52,787 bases of DNA from contig JALGSW010000016.1 of assembly GCA_029821635.1 (NCBI GenBank), positions 1-52,787 of the forward strand, given 5' to 3'. The DNA comes from Candidatus Zipacnadia bacterium (GTDB taxonomy: Bacteria; Armatimonadota; Zipacnadia; Zipacnadales; UBA5352). This document shows, piece after piece, positions 1 through 7,931 of this stretch (its first letter is position 1; the number at the start of each line of letters is the position of its first letter). The position numbers and the translations under genes are program-made. Below the pieces are notes generated by a model. The model worked only from the letters and a program-made list of their open reading frames with translations. It was not told where the DNA came from and did no database searches.

Positions 1-823
1 CGCTGCCGTAGTACATGCGCGTGCTGAGCTTCTCGCCCCACGCGTAGTTCGACCAGCCCCAGTGCCCGATGACGCCGCTCTTGAAGACCAGCGTCGCGGT
101 CCAGAAGTCCTCGACATCCGCCGGCTGCGGGTCCATGCCGGGCATCTCGATCATCGCTTTGTCGATCGTGCGCATCGTGCACGTGACCTCATCGACCGGC
201 CCGAAGACGTGCTGCACCATGTCGGTGAAGTGCGCGCCGCCGTCGAGGATCTGCCCACCGCCGCCCATGACCTTCAGCGAGCGCCACGCGAACTTGTAGC
301 TCGTGCGGTCGAAGGGCGCGCCGGAGAAGACTTCCTGCGTGAAGAACAGCGGGTCGCCGTACATCTTCTGGTCGTTGATCGCCCACTCGATCGCGCGCGC
401 GCCGACGCAGCGGCGGATCTGCTCGGCCCCGGCGATGACCAGGTCGGTCCCCTCGGCGGCCTCCATGATCCGCCGCGTGGCCTTCACGGTGATGCCGACG
501 GGCTTCTCGATCATCACGTGAACGCCGCCCTGCAGGCAGGCGATGCCGCCGGTGTGGTGGAATGCGTGCGGGAGGCAGATGTCCGCGGCGTCCGCCGCGC
601 CCGCCGCGACCATCTCGTCGGCGGTCGTGAACACCTGCGGGCGGGCGCCGAGCTTCTCCTCGATGCTGTCCGCGGTCGAGGCGGCGTTGCCCTCATTGAC
701 GTCGCAGACCGCGGTGATCGCGAACCTGTCGTATCCGGCATCGGCCAGCCGCTGGTAGCCGGCCAGGTGAGCCTGGGCGATCCCTCCGGCGCCGACAATC
801 CCCAGTCGCACGGCATCGGACAT
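1..823 (-). CDS. Gfo/Idh/MocA-family oxidoreductase (3' end beyond window)
   Basis: A predicted NAD(P)-dependent sugar or polyol dehydrogenase. Reading the minus strand from ATG at 823 gives an open frame to the window edge (274 codons, no stop). The N-terminus MSDAVRLGIVGAGGIAQAHL holds the Rossmann GxGGxxxxH dinucleotide fold, and HVMIEKPVG near residue 110 is the family's EKP motif with the catalytic-site lysine. About 80-110 C-terminal residues of a typical 350-380 aa protein are missing because of the window boundary, not a mutation. Start choice: an AGGAG stretch lies about 9 bases upstream of this ATG, whereas the ATG at 830 is in another frame. It is divergent from a second family member at 1182 and separated from it by a repeat cluster. 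The substrate cannot be inferred. Confidence 0.88.
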   Translation of the reverse strand, partial: MSDAVRLGIVGAGGIAQAHLAGYQRLADAGYDRFAITAVCDVNEGNAASTADSIEEKLGARPQVFTTADEMVAAGAADAADICLPHAFHHTGGIACLQGGVHVMIEKPVGITVKATRRIMEAAEGTDLVIAGAEQIRRCVGARAIEWAINDQKMYGDPLFFTQEVFSGAPFDRTSYKFAWRSLKVMGGGGQILDGGAHFTDMVQHVFGPVDEVTCTMRTIDKAMIEMPGMDPQPADVEDFWTATLVFKSGVIGHWGWSNYAWGEKLSTRMYYGS

Positions 824-909
824 GAGCCATCGTCTCCTTCGGGCGCGTCTTAACGTGACGCGGCGACATTTCCCGGCGGCCGCACCGAGACCTGCCCGGA
901 GGGTTGCCG

Positions 910-951
910 TCAGTCGTTTGGAGCGACGCATCCTGTCGTGTGGATGCGTCG
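910..951. repeat. Intergenic palindrome, family R1 (copy 1)
   Basis: A perfect 10-bp inverted repeat, CGACGCATCC (924-933) and GGATGCGTCG (942-951), encloses an 8-base loop. The flank CGTTTGGAG and the outer stem match a second copy at 33627-33679. It lies in the non-coding gap between the two divergent oxidoreductase genes, next to copies of families R2 and R3, so 910-1093 is a composite repeat cluster. Confidence 0.7.
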
Positions 952-968
952 GCCTTGAGGGCGCAATC

Positions 969-1013
969 GGAGCGGCTGAAGCCCCTCCGCTCCATACGGC
1001 TGGGCAACGACCC
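969..1013. repeat. Intergenic repeat, family R2 (copy 1)
   Basis: The 33-base block 981-1013 (begins GCCCCTCCGCTCC, ends GGGCAACGACCC) recurs at 30381-30413 with 30 of 33 identical bases. GGAGCGG (969-975) can pair with CCGCTCC (987-993). No credible reading frame covers it. Confidence 0.65.
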
Positions 1014-1093
1014 GCCATTGTCGTCCCCCCCTCTCCTGCTTGAAACCGCGCCGTCTGCGGTTTCCAGGAAGAGGGGGGCCGGGGGGGGGGAGG
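1013..1093 (-). repeat. Structured intergenic repeat, family R3 (copy C)
   Basis: Read on the minus strand this matches the repeats at 44281 and 45730: a C-rich start, a long CCCCCCTCTTCC / GGAGAGGGGGG lower stem, TGG and CAAGC on opposite sides, a tip hairpin, and a terminal GACGACAATGGCGG. The tip stem is AAACCGC/GCGGTTT (1043-1049 with 1057-1063) and its 7-base loop reads AGACGGC on the minus strand. The tip stem sequence differs from the other copies but remains fully complementary. Confidence 0.75.
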
Positions 1094-1181
1094 CAAAGGA
1101 CCTCCACACGTCCCCGGCGAATACGCGCGCGAAGTATCGTACGCGTCGACTGACACCGTCGGACTGAGAAGAGGAATGAAG

Positions 1182-2125
1182 ATGGGAAACTACCGGTCGC
1201 TGATCCTCGGCTGCGGGCCTCGCGCGCACTGGCATGCCGAGGTGTACCCCGAGCTTGAGGGCATGGAGCTCGTCGCCTGCGTTGATCTCGACGAGGAGCG
1301 CCTTGAGACCTTCGCGGGCAAGTTCTGCGTCCCGATGGCCTTCAATGATTACGAGACCGCGCTCGCCGAGGCCAAGCCCGACATCGTCCACATCGTCACC
1401 CAGCCCAGCAACCGCGTCTGGGAGGCGCAGGTCACCGCCGACGCCGGCGTCAGGGCCGCGATCATCGAGAAGCCGATCGCGATCGTGCCCTCCGAGATCC
1501 TGGGGCTTCAGCAGGTGCGCGACGAGTCCGGCATGGAGATGATGGTCAACTGCCAGCGCCGCTACTTCCCGCAGTTCCGCGACGGGACCATCCGGCGCGT
1601 GATGAACGAGGAGATCGGCGACGTCTACCTGATCCGCGCCTCCGCCAAGGGCAACCTGATGAGCATGGGCCCGCACATGATGGATCTGCTGCTCCAGCTC
1701 CTCGACGAGGCGGAGCCCGAGCAGGTCTGGGCGATGGCCTACGGCATCGATGAGGAGGGCTACAAGGCCCACCATCGCGCGCCGGAGCACACCTTCGCGG
1801 AGTACTGGTTCCCGGGCGGCATTCGTGTGCTCTTCGACTGCGACACCGAGGCGCTCGGGAGCCCGGGTGAGGAGAGCTTCTGGATGCACCAGCACTTCGA
1901 CATCCTCGGCTCGAAGGGCCGCATCTACGTGACGCAGAACGCCGGCTGGTGGTATCAGACCGAGGGCATGGCCGAGCCGGTGCATGGGCGCGCGCGACCT
2001 TCGACGCGCTCACCGGCGCGCTGCAGTCGGTGTACGAGGGCCGCAGGATCGACCTGCCGCATACGTTCACAGATGCGCAATGGAATGAGCAACGTGAAGG
2101 ATTGAAGCTTGACGAAGCGGGGTAA
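1182..2125 (+). CDS. Gfo/Idh/MocA-family oxidoreductase with a 3' frameshift
   Basis: A predicted NAD(P)-dependent oxidoreductase of the glucose-fructose oxidoreductase family. The N-terminal Rossmann motif LILGCGPRAHWH and AAIIEKPIA (EKP motif) are clear. From about 1985 the frame becomes an Arg/Ser-rich nonsense tail ending at 2105. One base earlier in register the sequence reads ATFDALTGALQSVYEGRRID and continues as credible protein to TAA at 2123-2125. The switch is in the GC-dinucleotide run 1986-1996, and one extra base would restore a protein of about 314 aa. The frame opens at ATG 1176, but ATG 1182 has GAGGA six bases upstream and is preferred. Either an assembly error or a recent lesion explains the frameshift; I favour assembly error. 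Confidence 0.8.
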
Positions 2126-2215
2126 TCTCACTAAGCGGGCATGCGACCCATCAGGCGCGAGCCCGCCTCTGATAAGTATGCTGGACGACGCGGGGAACCT
2201 GGACGTGGTGCACTC

Positions 2216-2572
2216 ATGGGCAATCCTTGCCTGCTGGTAGTCGACGACGACCCGCAGATCACGTCGCTGCTGCGAATCGTGCTCGGGCGGGGTGGCTACG
2301 ACATTCGGGCCTCACACAGCGGCCTCGAAGCGCTGGACCTCGCCAGGCGCGAGCGTCCGGATGCCGTGCTGCTGGACTTGCACATGCCAGACGTGTCCGG
2401 CAAGGATGTGCTGGCCTGCCTGAAGATGGACCGGCATCTGTGCGATGTGCCCGTAATCGTCGCGACCGGTGACACCGACGCGCCGGAACTCTCCGGCGCC
2501 TTCGCGACGCTCGCGAAGCCTTTCAACGTCAAGCACCTCTACTCCACGATCAACAGCGCGCTGGACGCCTAG
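2216..2572 (+). CDS. Single-domain response regulator (receiver only)
   Basis: A CheY-like phosphoacceptor domain of 118 aa with no output domain. It shows the acidic triad (LLVVDDDPQ), the phosphoacceptor Asp in VLLDLHMPDVSG, the switch Thr in VIVATGDTD and the conserved Lys in TLAKPFN. The open frame begins at 2141, but the first 25 codons look non-coding and the ATG at 2216 places the beta-1 strand at residue 5. The Shine-Dalgarno match is weak. No histidine kinase lies nearby, so the partner is unknown; such orphan receivers usually act in phosphorelays or by protein-protein contact. Confidence 0.85.
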   Translation: MGNPCLLVVDDDPQITSLLRIVLGRGGYDIRASHSGLEALDLARRERPDAVLLDLHMPDVSGKDVLACLKMDRHLCDVPVIVATGDTDAPELSGAFATLAKPFNVKHLYSTINSALDA

Positions 2573-2596
2573 ATGGGCGACCCGCATCCGCGGCAA

Positions 2597-2624
2597 TTGA
2601 CGCGAGCATCGTGGCTGATATAAT
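2597..2624 (+). promoter_or_regulatory. Sigma70-type promoter for the UroD-family gene
   Basis: TTGACG (2597-2602), a 16-base spacer, then TATAAT (2619-2624) preceded by TGA, an extended -10. Transcription would begin near 2631, inside the palindrome at 2629-2652, about 50 bases before the UroD-family start. Confidence 0.7.
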
Positions 2625-2628
2625 GGAT

Positions 2629-2652
2629 GGGCGGGCCCTCTGTGGCCCGCCC
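2629..2652 (+). promoter_or_regulatory. Palindrome GGGCGGGCC/GGCCCGCCC at the promoter start site
   Basis: A perfect 9-bp inverted repeat (2629-2637 and 2644-2652) with loop CTCTGT. It starts 5 bases after the -10 box and covers the expected transcription start. It could be an operator, a 5' mRNA stem-loop, or the terminator of the upstream response regulator; no T-run follows. Confidence 0.5.
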
Positions 2653-2681
2653 GTATCCAGTCTCAGACTCGGTGGCCGCCC

Positions 2682-3689
2682 ATGACCCCGCGAGAGCGCA
2701 TCGTCGCCACAATCGAGCACCGTGAGACCGGCTACGTGCCCTACGTGATTCCTATCGATCCCGAGGTCGTCGAGCGCCTCAACGCGCACTACGGCTCCGA
2801 CGACTGGCGCAAACGTATCCACGGCTTCTTCCAGGCCTCCGGTGTGGGCTGGGGCAGCGAGCGCGACGGCAAGTGCCGCTGGACCGACGCGTTCGGCGTG
2901 GTCTGGGAGGACGCGCCCGGCGCCGGCGCCTGGCACAGCGTGGACGTGCCGCTCAAGCAGCCGACGCTCGAAGGCTACGACTTCCCCGAGCTGCTGCCCG
3001 ATGATGAGCTCGCGCGCATGAGGGACGCATTCTCCGCGCCGCACGAGCGTTACCGCATGGTCGGCCTCGGCATGCTCTTCTTCGAGCGAGCGTGGGCGCT
3101 GCGCGGGATGGAGAACATCCTGATGGACTTCCGCCTCCACCCTGAGTTCACGCACGAGCTCTTCGGCCGGCTGATGCAGATCCACCTCGATCTGATCGAC
3201 CGCCTCGCAGACCTGCCCATCGACGCCATCCGCTTCGGCGACGACTTCGGCGGTCAGCAGGGCCTGATCATGGGCACCCCGGTCTGGCACGAGTTCCTCA
3301 AGCCGCGCCTGGCGAAGATGTACGGCCGCGCGCACGAGCACGGCTTCGACGTCTGGATCCACTCCTGCGGCGACAACTCGCCCGTCATCGAGGACCTGAT
3401 CGAGATCGGCGTTGACGTGTTCAACCCGTTCCAGCCCGAGGCGCAGGACGTCTACGCGATGAAGCGCGCAGTAGGGGACAGGATGACCTTCGAGGGCGGG
3501 ATAGGCACCCAGGAGTTGCTGCCGCGCGGCACGCCCGAGGGCATTCGCGCTGAGATCGAGCGGCTGTGCCGCGAGATCGGCCGCGGCGGCGGCTTCATCC
3601 TGTCACCGACCAAGCCGATCATGCCGGACGTGCCGACGGAGAACGCGGTCGCCTGTGTCGAGGGGATCCTCGAGCAGGCCGGACACTGA
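2682..3689 (+). CDS. Uroporphyrinogen decarboxylase-family protein (MtaA/CmuA-like)
   Basis: 335 aa across a UroD-type TIM barrel. The C-terminal part has WIHSCGDNSPVIEDLIEIG (about residues 224-242), where His and Cys resemble the zinc ligands of corrinoid-dependent methyltransferases MtaA/CmuA rather than the haem-pathway HemE. It also has GIGTQELLPRGTPE and GGGFILSPTKPIMPDVP, typical of the MtaA-like branch. The likely role is methyl transfer or an unassigned decarboxylase function; there is no hem gene nearby. It has its own promoter at 2597. This broad family expands in anaerobic and environmental genomes, so the substrate is not predictable. Confidence 0.88.
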   Translation: MTPRERIVATIEHRETGYVPYVIPIDPEVVERLNAHYGSDDWRKRIHGFFQASGVGWGSERDGKCRWTDAFGVVWEDAPGAGAWHSVDVPLKQPTLEGYDFPELLPDDELARMRDAFSAPHERYRMVGLGMLFFERAWALRGMENILMDFRLHPEFTHELFGRLMQIHLDLIDRLADLPIDAIRFGDDFGGQQGLIMGTPVWHEFLKPRLAKMYGRAHEHGFDVWIHSCGDNSPVIEDLIEIGVDVFNPFQPEAQDVYAMKRAVGDRMTFEGGIGTQELLPRGTPEGIRAEIERLCREIGRGGGFILSPTKPIMPDVPTENAVACVEGILEQAGH

Positions 3690-3802
3690 CTGTAGCACGC
3701 GGAAAGATACTGCGCGCGAAGATGCATCGCGGCGAAGAGGTGCCGTGCGGGTTCGCAGCGAAACACGCTGCACGCGCTGACGAGAACGACGGAGGTTGGC
3801 CG

Positions 3803-4660
3803 ATGTCCCCTGAGAGAACGCCCCGCGTGGCGCTGGTGCAGTTTCCCGGCTCGAACTGCGAGTGGGAGACCAAGCGCGCCGCCGAGGCTGCCGGAATTGA
3901 CTGTGACGTGTTCCGCTGGAACCTTGATCCCGAGGCCCTGCCCGCCTACGATGGCTACGTGGTCGGTGGGGGCTTCTCCTACCAGGACCGCGTCCGCTCG
4001 GGCGTGGTTGCCACCAAGGAGCCGATCGTGGCGCGCATGATGCAGGAGATCGCCGACGCAGGCAAGCCCGCGCTGGGCATCTGCAACGGCGCGCAGGTGC
4101 TGGTGGAGGCGGGGCTGATCCCCGGCCGGCACACCGGTAACGTGGAGATGGCGCTGGCGCCCAACCGCCCCGACCCCACGCACCGGATCGCGGACTTCTG
4201 CTGCCGCTGGGTCTTCCTGAAGCTCGCCTGCGCCCCGGAGCGCTGCCTGATGACCTCCCGCATGCAGCCGGGCGAGGTCATCCCGATCCCCATCGCGCAC
4301 GGCGAGGGCCGCTTCACTACGCGCGACCCGGAGGTCCTTGCGGGCCTGCGGGCGAACGACCAGATCGTCTTCCAGTATTGTGACGCCGACGGGAACGTCG
4401 TGGACCGCCCGGACGTGAACCCGAACGGTGCGGTGGACAACGTCGCGGCCATCTGCAGCCCCGAGGGCAGCGTGCTTGCGATGATGCCTCATCCCGAGCG
4501 GGCAAGCTTCCTCCGCCAGGTGCCGACCGACCTGGGCGGCGAGTGGTCGCAGAGGCGCCGTGAAGCCTGGGGCGACGCCCGTGGGCTCGACGAACCCGGC
4601 CCCGGCCGGGCCATTTTCGACTCGATGCGGGAGGCGCTTCTGGCGCCCCAACCCGCGTAA
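3803..4660 (+). CDS. purQ: Phosphoribosylformylglycinamidine synthase, glutaminase subunit PurQ
   Basis: Class I glutamine amidotransferase subunit supplying ammonia to PurL in purine synthesis. It begins RVALVQFPGSNCEWET, the PurQ signature, and holds the nucleophile Cys94 in LGICNGAQ and the catalytic His in MMPHPERAS. At 285 aa it is longer than the roughly 230 aa Bacillus-type subunit, resembling the long PurQ form. The open frame extends upstream to 3566, overlapping the previous gene, but GGAGG at 3791-3795 with 7-base spacing fixes ATG 3803. The window contains no purS or purL, so the gene is separated from its partners or they lie elsewhere. Confidence 0.93.
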   Translation: MSPERTPRVALVQFPGSNCEWETKRAAEAAGIDCDVFRWNLDPEALPAYDGYVVGGGFSYQDRVRSGVVATKEPIVARMMQEIADAGKPALGICNGAQVLVEAGLIPGRHTGNVEMALAPNRPDPTHRIADFCCRWVFLKLACAPERCLMTSRMQPGEVIPIPIAHGEGRFTTRDPEVLAGLRANDQIVFQYCDADGNVVDRPDVNPNGAVDNVAAICSPEGSVLAMMPHPERASFLRQVPTDLGGEWSQRRREAWGDARGLDEPGPGRAIFDSMREALLAPQPA

Positions 4661-4725
4661 ACGATCGAGCGTGCCGGCCACTCGGAGCCACCTCTGCCAA
4701 CACCGAGGGCCCGGCAGCGCTCTGC

Positions 4726-4755
4726 TTGACAGTGCGAAGGTCGGTGGGCTATACT
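4726..4755 (+). promoter_or_regulatory. Consensus sigma70-type promoter
   Basis: A perfect TTGACA (4726-4731), an 18-base spacer, and TATACT (4750-4755). It precedes the GTG start at 4799 by about 35-40 transcribed bases and probably drives the zinc-ribbon gene and possibly the yggS-sepF-proC-yggT cluster behind it. Confidence 0.75.
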
Positions 4756-4798
4756 CGCCCTGTTTTCGACTATGCACTGCCGGTAAGGTGGAATTACT

Positions 4799-5701
4799 GT
4801 GGCAGTGGTCTACTGCAATCGCTGTGGGGCCGAGAATCAGGCTACGCGGGGCGCGTGTATGAGATGCTTCAATCCCCTGGATTGGGCCCCTGGTGGCCTG
4901 AGTTGTGGCGCCTGTGGCGCCGACAACGCCCAGGAGGCGCGCTACTGCGCGCAGTGCTCCGAGGCCCTCCTCGACCTGCCGCCCATGCCCGAGTGCACGC
5001 AGGAAGGGGCCATCACCCTCATCCTGGGCGCTGAGGATGAGATCGGCCCGGCCGACGAAGAGGACTTCATCGGCGGCGCCGATGCCGAAGAGGTCGCCCC
5101 CGCAGGCGTGCCGGAGATCGACTTCGAGGAGGAGGCGGAGCCCGAGCTGGCCGCCGTCCCGCCGCCTCCGCTGCCGGACGAAGAGTCCGCGGAGTCGATC
5201 GAGGTCGCCATGCCGCCGCCTCCGCCACCCGCTCCCGATGAGATCGACCTCGGCGAGGAGCCGGAGGAGGAAGATCAGGCCGAAGAGGGGATCTTCGAGC
5301 CTGCCGCGGCGTTCGCTCCGCCGCCTCCGCCGCCGGGCGTCGATGAGATCGAGCTCGACGACGAGTCGGCCGAAGAAGAGAAAGAGGCCGAAGCGGAAGA
5401 GGATTTCGCGGCCTTCGACGTGGCCGAGGAAGACGAGCCCGACGTCTTCGAGCCGCTGGAGGAACCGGCGGAGGAAGAGGAGGCCCCGGCTTTCGCGCCG
5501 GTCGCCCCCGCCACTGAGGATGTCGAGGAAGACGCCGCGGAGGGCTTCGCGCCTCTCGAGTTCGACCTCGAGGAGAGCGTTGAGGAAGAGCCCGCCGCCG
5601 AGGAAGAGCCCGCGGCCGAGGAGGCCGACTCCGACGAGAAGTCGGAGGAGAAGGAAGATGAGCTGGGCGGCTGGGTCATTGATTTCGGCGACGACGAGTA
5701 G
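4799..5701 (+). CDS. Double zinc-ribbon protein with long acidic, proline-rich tail
   Basis: 300 aa. The first ~60 residues contain two CxxC pairs forming two zinc ribbons: CNRCG...CMRC and CGACG...CAQC. The remaining ~240 residues are almost entirely Asp/Glu/Ala/Pro, with two copies of a PPPPPP-x-DEI-(D/E)L type repeat near residues 140 and 180, and end in the motif GGWVIDFGDDE. No membrane segment or signal peptide is seen. It starts with GTG behind AAGGTGG and has its own strong promoter. It sits 18 bases before yggS in the sepF cluster, suggesting a link to envelope or division proteins, but this is inference. The family is not recognised beyond the zinc-ribbon class. Confidence 0.75.
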   Translation: MAVVYCNRCGAENQATRGACMRCFNPLDWAPGGLSCGACGADNAQEARYCAQCSEALLDLPPMPECTQEGAITLILGAEDEIGPADEEDFIGGADAEEVAPAGVPEIDFEEEAEPELAAVPPPPLPDEESAESIEVAMPPPPPPAPDEIDLGEEPEEEDQAEEGIFEPAAAFAPPPPPPGVDEIELDDESAEEEKEAEAEEDFAAFDVAEEDEPDVFEPLEEPAEEEEAPAFAPVAPATEDVEEDAAEGFAPLEFDLEESVEEEPAAEEEPAAEEADSDEKSEEKEDELGGWVIDFGDDE

Positions 5702-5719
5702 CTGAAAGGTGGCGCGACG

Positions 5720-6430
5720 TTGCGCTACCGTGAGATGGCGGACAATCTGAGCGCGATCCGGCAGCGGATCGGCGATGCAGCCGTTCGCGCCGGCCGAGAC
5801 CCGGGCGACATCACGCTCGTGGCCGTCACGAAGACGAGATCTCTCGACGAAGTTCGTGCGGTCATTGATGCAGGCGCGCGGGACCTCGGGGAGAACTACG
5901 TACAGGAGCTCGAGGAGAAATCCATCGCGCTGGCGGAATTTGACGTGTGCTGGCACGCGATCGGGCACCTGCAGACGAACAAGATCCGCAAGATCGCCGA
6001 CGTGGTGGCGATGGTCCACTCGGTGGACAGCGAGCGAGTCGGCCGGGAGATTGACAAGCGCGCCGCAGCGGCGGGCCGGCGGGTGCCGGTTCTGCTGCAG
6101 GTGAATGTCAGCGGCGAGGAGAGCAAGTTCGGCGTCGCGGAGGCCGAGGCCCCAACGCTCGCCCGCGCGCTCGCGGTACTGGAGCACGCGGAGCTCGCGG
6201 GCCTGATGACGATGCCGCCGTATAGCGAGGACCCGGAGGCGAACCGCCCGTATCATGTCCGCCTCCGTGAGTTGCGCGACCGGCTGGTGGATGCAGGGAT
6301 CCCCGCCGGGAGGATGCGCCATCTGTCGATGGGCATGACGGGCGACTACGAGGTGGCGGTTGAGGAGGGCGCGACCCTCGTGCGCGTCGGTACCGCGATC
6401 TTCGGCGCGCGCGACTACGGGAGCGGATAG
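5720..6430 (+). CDS. yggS: YggS/PLPBP-family pyridoxal phosphate-binding protein
   Basis: A PLP-homeostasis protein (YlmE in Gram-positives), a single alanine-racemase-like barrel without known enzyme activity. LVAVTKTRS contains the PLP lysine (K38), followed by the family signatures LGENYVQEL, WHAIGHLQTNKIRK, QVNVSGEESKFG, GLMTMPPYSED and LSMGMTGDYEVAVEEGATLVRVGTAIFG. At 236 aa the length is normal. AAGGTGG at 5706-5712 favours the TTG start at 5720; ATG 5735 is an alternative. It is the first recognisable member of a ylm-type cluster (yggS-sepF-proC-yggT). Confidence 0.93.
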   Translation: MRYREMADNLSAIRQRIGDAAVRAGRDPGDITLVAVTKTRSLDEVRAVIDAGARDLGENYVQELEEKSIALAEFDVCWHAIGHLQTNKIRKIADVVAMVHSVDSERVGREIDKRAAAAGRRVPVLLQVNVSGEESKFGVAEAEAPTLARALAVLEHAELAGLMTMPPYSEDPEANRPYHVRLRELRDRLVDAGIPAGRMRHLSMGMTGDYEVAVEEGATLVRVGTAIFGARDYGSG

Positions 6431-6572
6431 TCGCACCCGCGCAGCTCATAACAATCGGATTTGCCCCGGCCGCAGTGCCACAGCGAGATCGCTTGCCGGC
6501 CGGGCTGACGACATCGCAGCAGCGGAAGTAGCAGTCACAGACGTCATCGCAGCACTACAGGAGGGATGTACG

Positions 6573-7046
6573 ATGTCGAGGGGATTCGTGGCCAACGTAA
6601 AGGAGTTCTTCGGGGTCGGAGAAGGACTCAATGGGGGCGACATCGGTTTCGACGACGAGGACGAGTTCGCGCCCCGCTCAGATGATCCGCCCGGTGGGGT
6701 CTACCCCCTGCGCACCGAACGCACGCAGTACAGCGGCATGGCGATCCTTCGCGCCAAGCCCGAGACGATCGACGAGGCGCCGCAGGTGGCCAACCAGATC
6801 AAGGGCCAGCTCCCGGTGATCGTCAACCTCGAGGACGTCCCGGACGCGGAAGCGCGGCGCATCGTGGACTTCCTCGGCGGCGTCGTCTACGGCCTCGACG
6901 GCACGATGAAGAAGGTCGCGCGCTCGGTCTTCATCTGCTCGCCCTTCGACGTGCCGGTCGAGCAGCTCTCGATCTCAGCGGGCCGCGGCGGCCCCGTCGC
7001 TCAGGAGGAAGAGGAGCACGCCGACCTGCGCTCGGCCGCTCTGTGA
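6573..7046 (+). CDS. sepF: Cell division protein SepF
   Basis: A 157 aa FtsZ-interacting protein that helps anchor and bundle the Z-ring. The N-terminus MSRGFVANVKEFFGV is the amphipathic membrane-binding helix, followed by an acidic linker. The C-terminal SepF/DUF552 domain has LRAKPETIDEAPQVANQIK, VIVNLEDVPDAEARRIVDFL and GLDGTMKKVARSVFICSP. The open frame runs from 6360, but ATG 6573 with GGAGGG upstream gives the expected N-terminus. The preceding 142-base gap shows no gene. SepF presence argues against a proteobacterium and fits Gram-positive, cyanobacterial or Armatimonadota-type division. Confidence 0.93.
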   Translation: MSRGFVANVKEFFGVGEGLNGGDIGFDDEDEFAPRSDDPPGGVYPLRTERTQYSGMAILRAKPETIDEAPQVANQIKGQLPVIVNLEDVPDAEARRIVDFLGGVVYGLDGTMKKVARSVFICSPFDVPVEQLSISAGRGGPVAQEEEEHADLRSAAL

Positions 7047-7076
7047 GCCGCGGAAGGAAGGCAGAGGTGCGTGACG

Positions 7077-7895
7077 ATGGCTGACAGCGGTCAGAGATAC
7101 CGCCTCGGTGTCATCGGTTCGGGCGTGATGGGCAGGGCGCTGCTCAACGCCGCGATCCGTGGCGGCGTCGTGGGTGCAGCGGAGGTCATCGCCGCCGATG
7201 TCAGCGAGGCCTGCCGCCTCGCGGTCGAGCAACTCGGCTGCGACGCCACCGAGGACAACCTGCAGGTGGTGGCAAACGCCGACAACCTCCTCGTCGCGGT
7301 CAAGCCGCAGGTTATCCGTGAGGTGCTCGGTAGCCTCCGCGAGCAGTTCCGCGAGGGCCAGCTCCTCATCTCCATCGCCGCGGGCGTGCCCATCGCCACG
7401 CTGCAGGAGGCCGCAGGCGACGCCCCGGCCATCGTGCGCGCCATGCCCAACATCTGCTGCACGGTCGGCGAGGCCGCATCAGCCTGGACCGCCGCGCCGG
7501 GCGTGAACGACGGGCAGCGCGCGTTCGTCGCAGAGCTGTTGGGCGCGGCCGGTGAGGCCGTGGAGGTCGAGGAGAAGCTGATCGACGCCGTGACCGGGCT
7601 GTCGGGGAGCGGCCCGGCGTTCGTCGCTGTGTTCATCGAGGCGCTCGCCGATGGCGGCGTGAAGGCCGGGCTCGCGCGCGATCAGGCGCAACGGCTTGCC
7701 GCGCAGACGGTGCTCGGGGCGGCCCGCTGGGTGCTCGACAACGACGGCGGCCCCGCGCGGCTCAAGGACCTTGTCTGCTCGGCCGGCGGAACAACCATCA
7801 CAGGCGTTGCGGCGCTGGAGGCCCGTGCCTTCCGCGCCGCGGCCATAGATGCGGTCGTCGCTGCGGCGGAGCGCGCTCGGGAACTCGGGCGCTGA
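7077..7895 (+). CDS. proC: Pyrroline-5-carboxylate reductase
   Basis: Last step of proline synthesis, reducing pyrroline-5-carboxylate with NAD(P)H. It has Rossmann motif GVIGSGVMGRALL, VAVKPQVIREVL, ISIAAGVPIATLQ, IVRAMPNICCTVGEAASAW and the C-terminal dimerisation signature TGLSGSGPAFVAVFIEALAD plus LVCSAGGTTITGVAALE. At 272 aa the length is typical. The start is ATG 7077 with AGAGG nine bases upstream; GTG 7071 is an alternative. proC between sepF and yggT is a common arrangement in ylm-type clusters. Confidence 0.94.
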   Translation: MADSGQRYRLGVIGSGVMGRALLNAAIRGGVVGAAEVIAADVSEACRLAVEQLGCDATEDNLQVVANADNLLVAVKPQVIREVLGSLREQFREGQLLISIAAGVPIATLQEAAGDAPAIVRAMPNICCTVGEAASAWTAAPGVNDGQRAFVAELLGAAGEAVEVEEKLIDAVTGLSGSGPAFVAVFIEALADGGVKAGLARDQAQRLAAQTVLGAARWVLDNDGGPARLKDLVCSAGGTTITGVAALEARAFRAAAIDAVVAAAERARELGR

Positions 7896-7931
7896 CGGCG
7901 CCCGCGGGGACGCGCCGGGCCGGAGGAGACC

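Noticed and set aside
693..1985. A 430-codon minus-strand frame running through the repeat cluster and the plus-strand oxidoreductase.
   Set aside because: It uses repeat DNA and the antisense of a real gene; the protein is low-complexity.
2623..2660. A tRNA or small RNA at the UroD promoter.
   Set aside because: Only one hairpin, no cloverleaf or CCA-type end; it fits a promoter palindrome better.
3452..6436. A 994-codon minus-strand open frame across UroD, purQ, the zinc-ribbon gene and yggS.
   Set aside because: Its product is His/Arg/Leu-rich with no domain and overlaps well-supported genes; it is a mirror frame caused by high GC.
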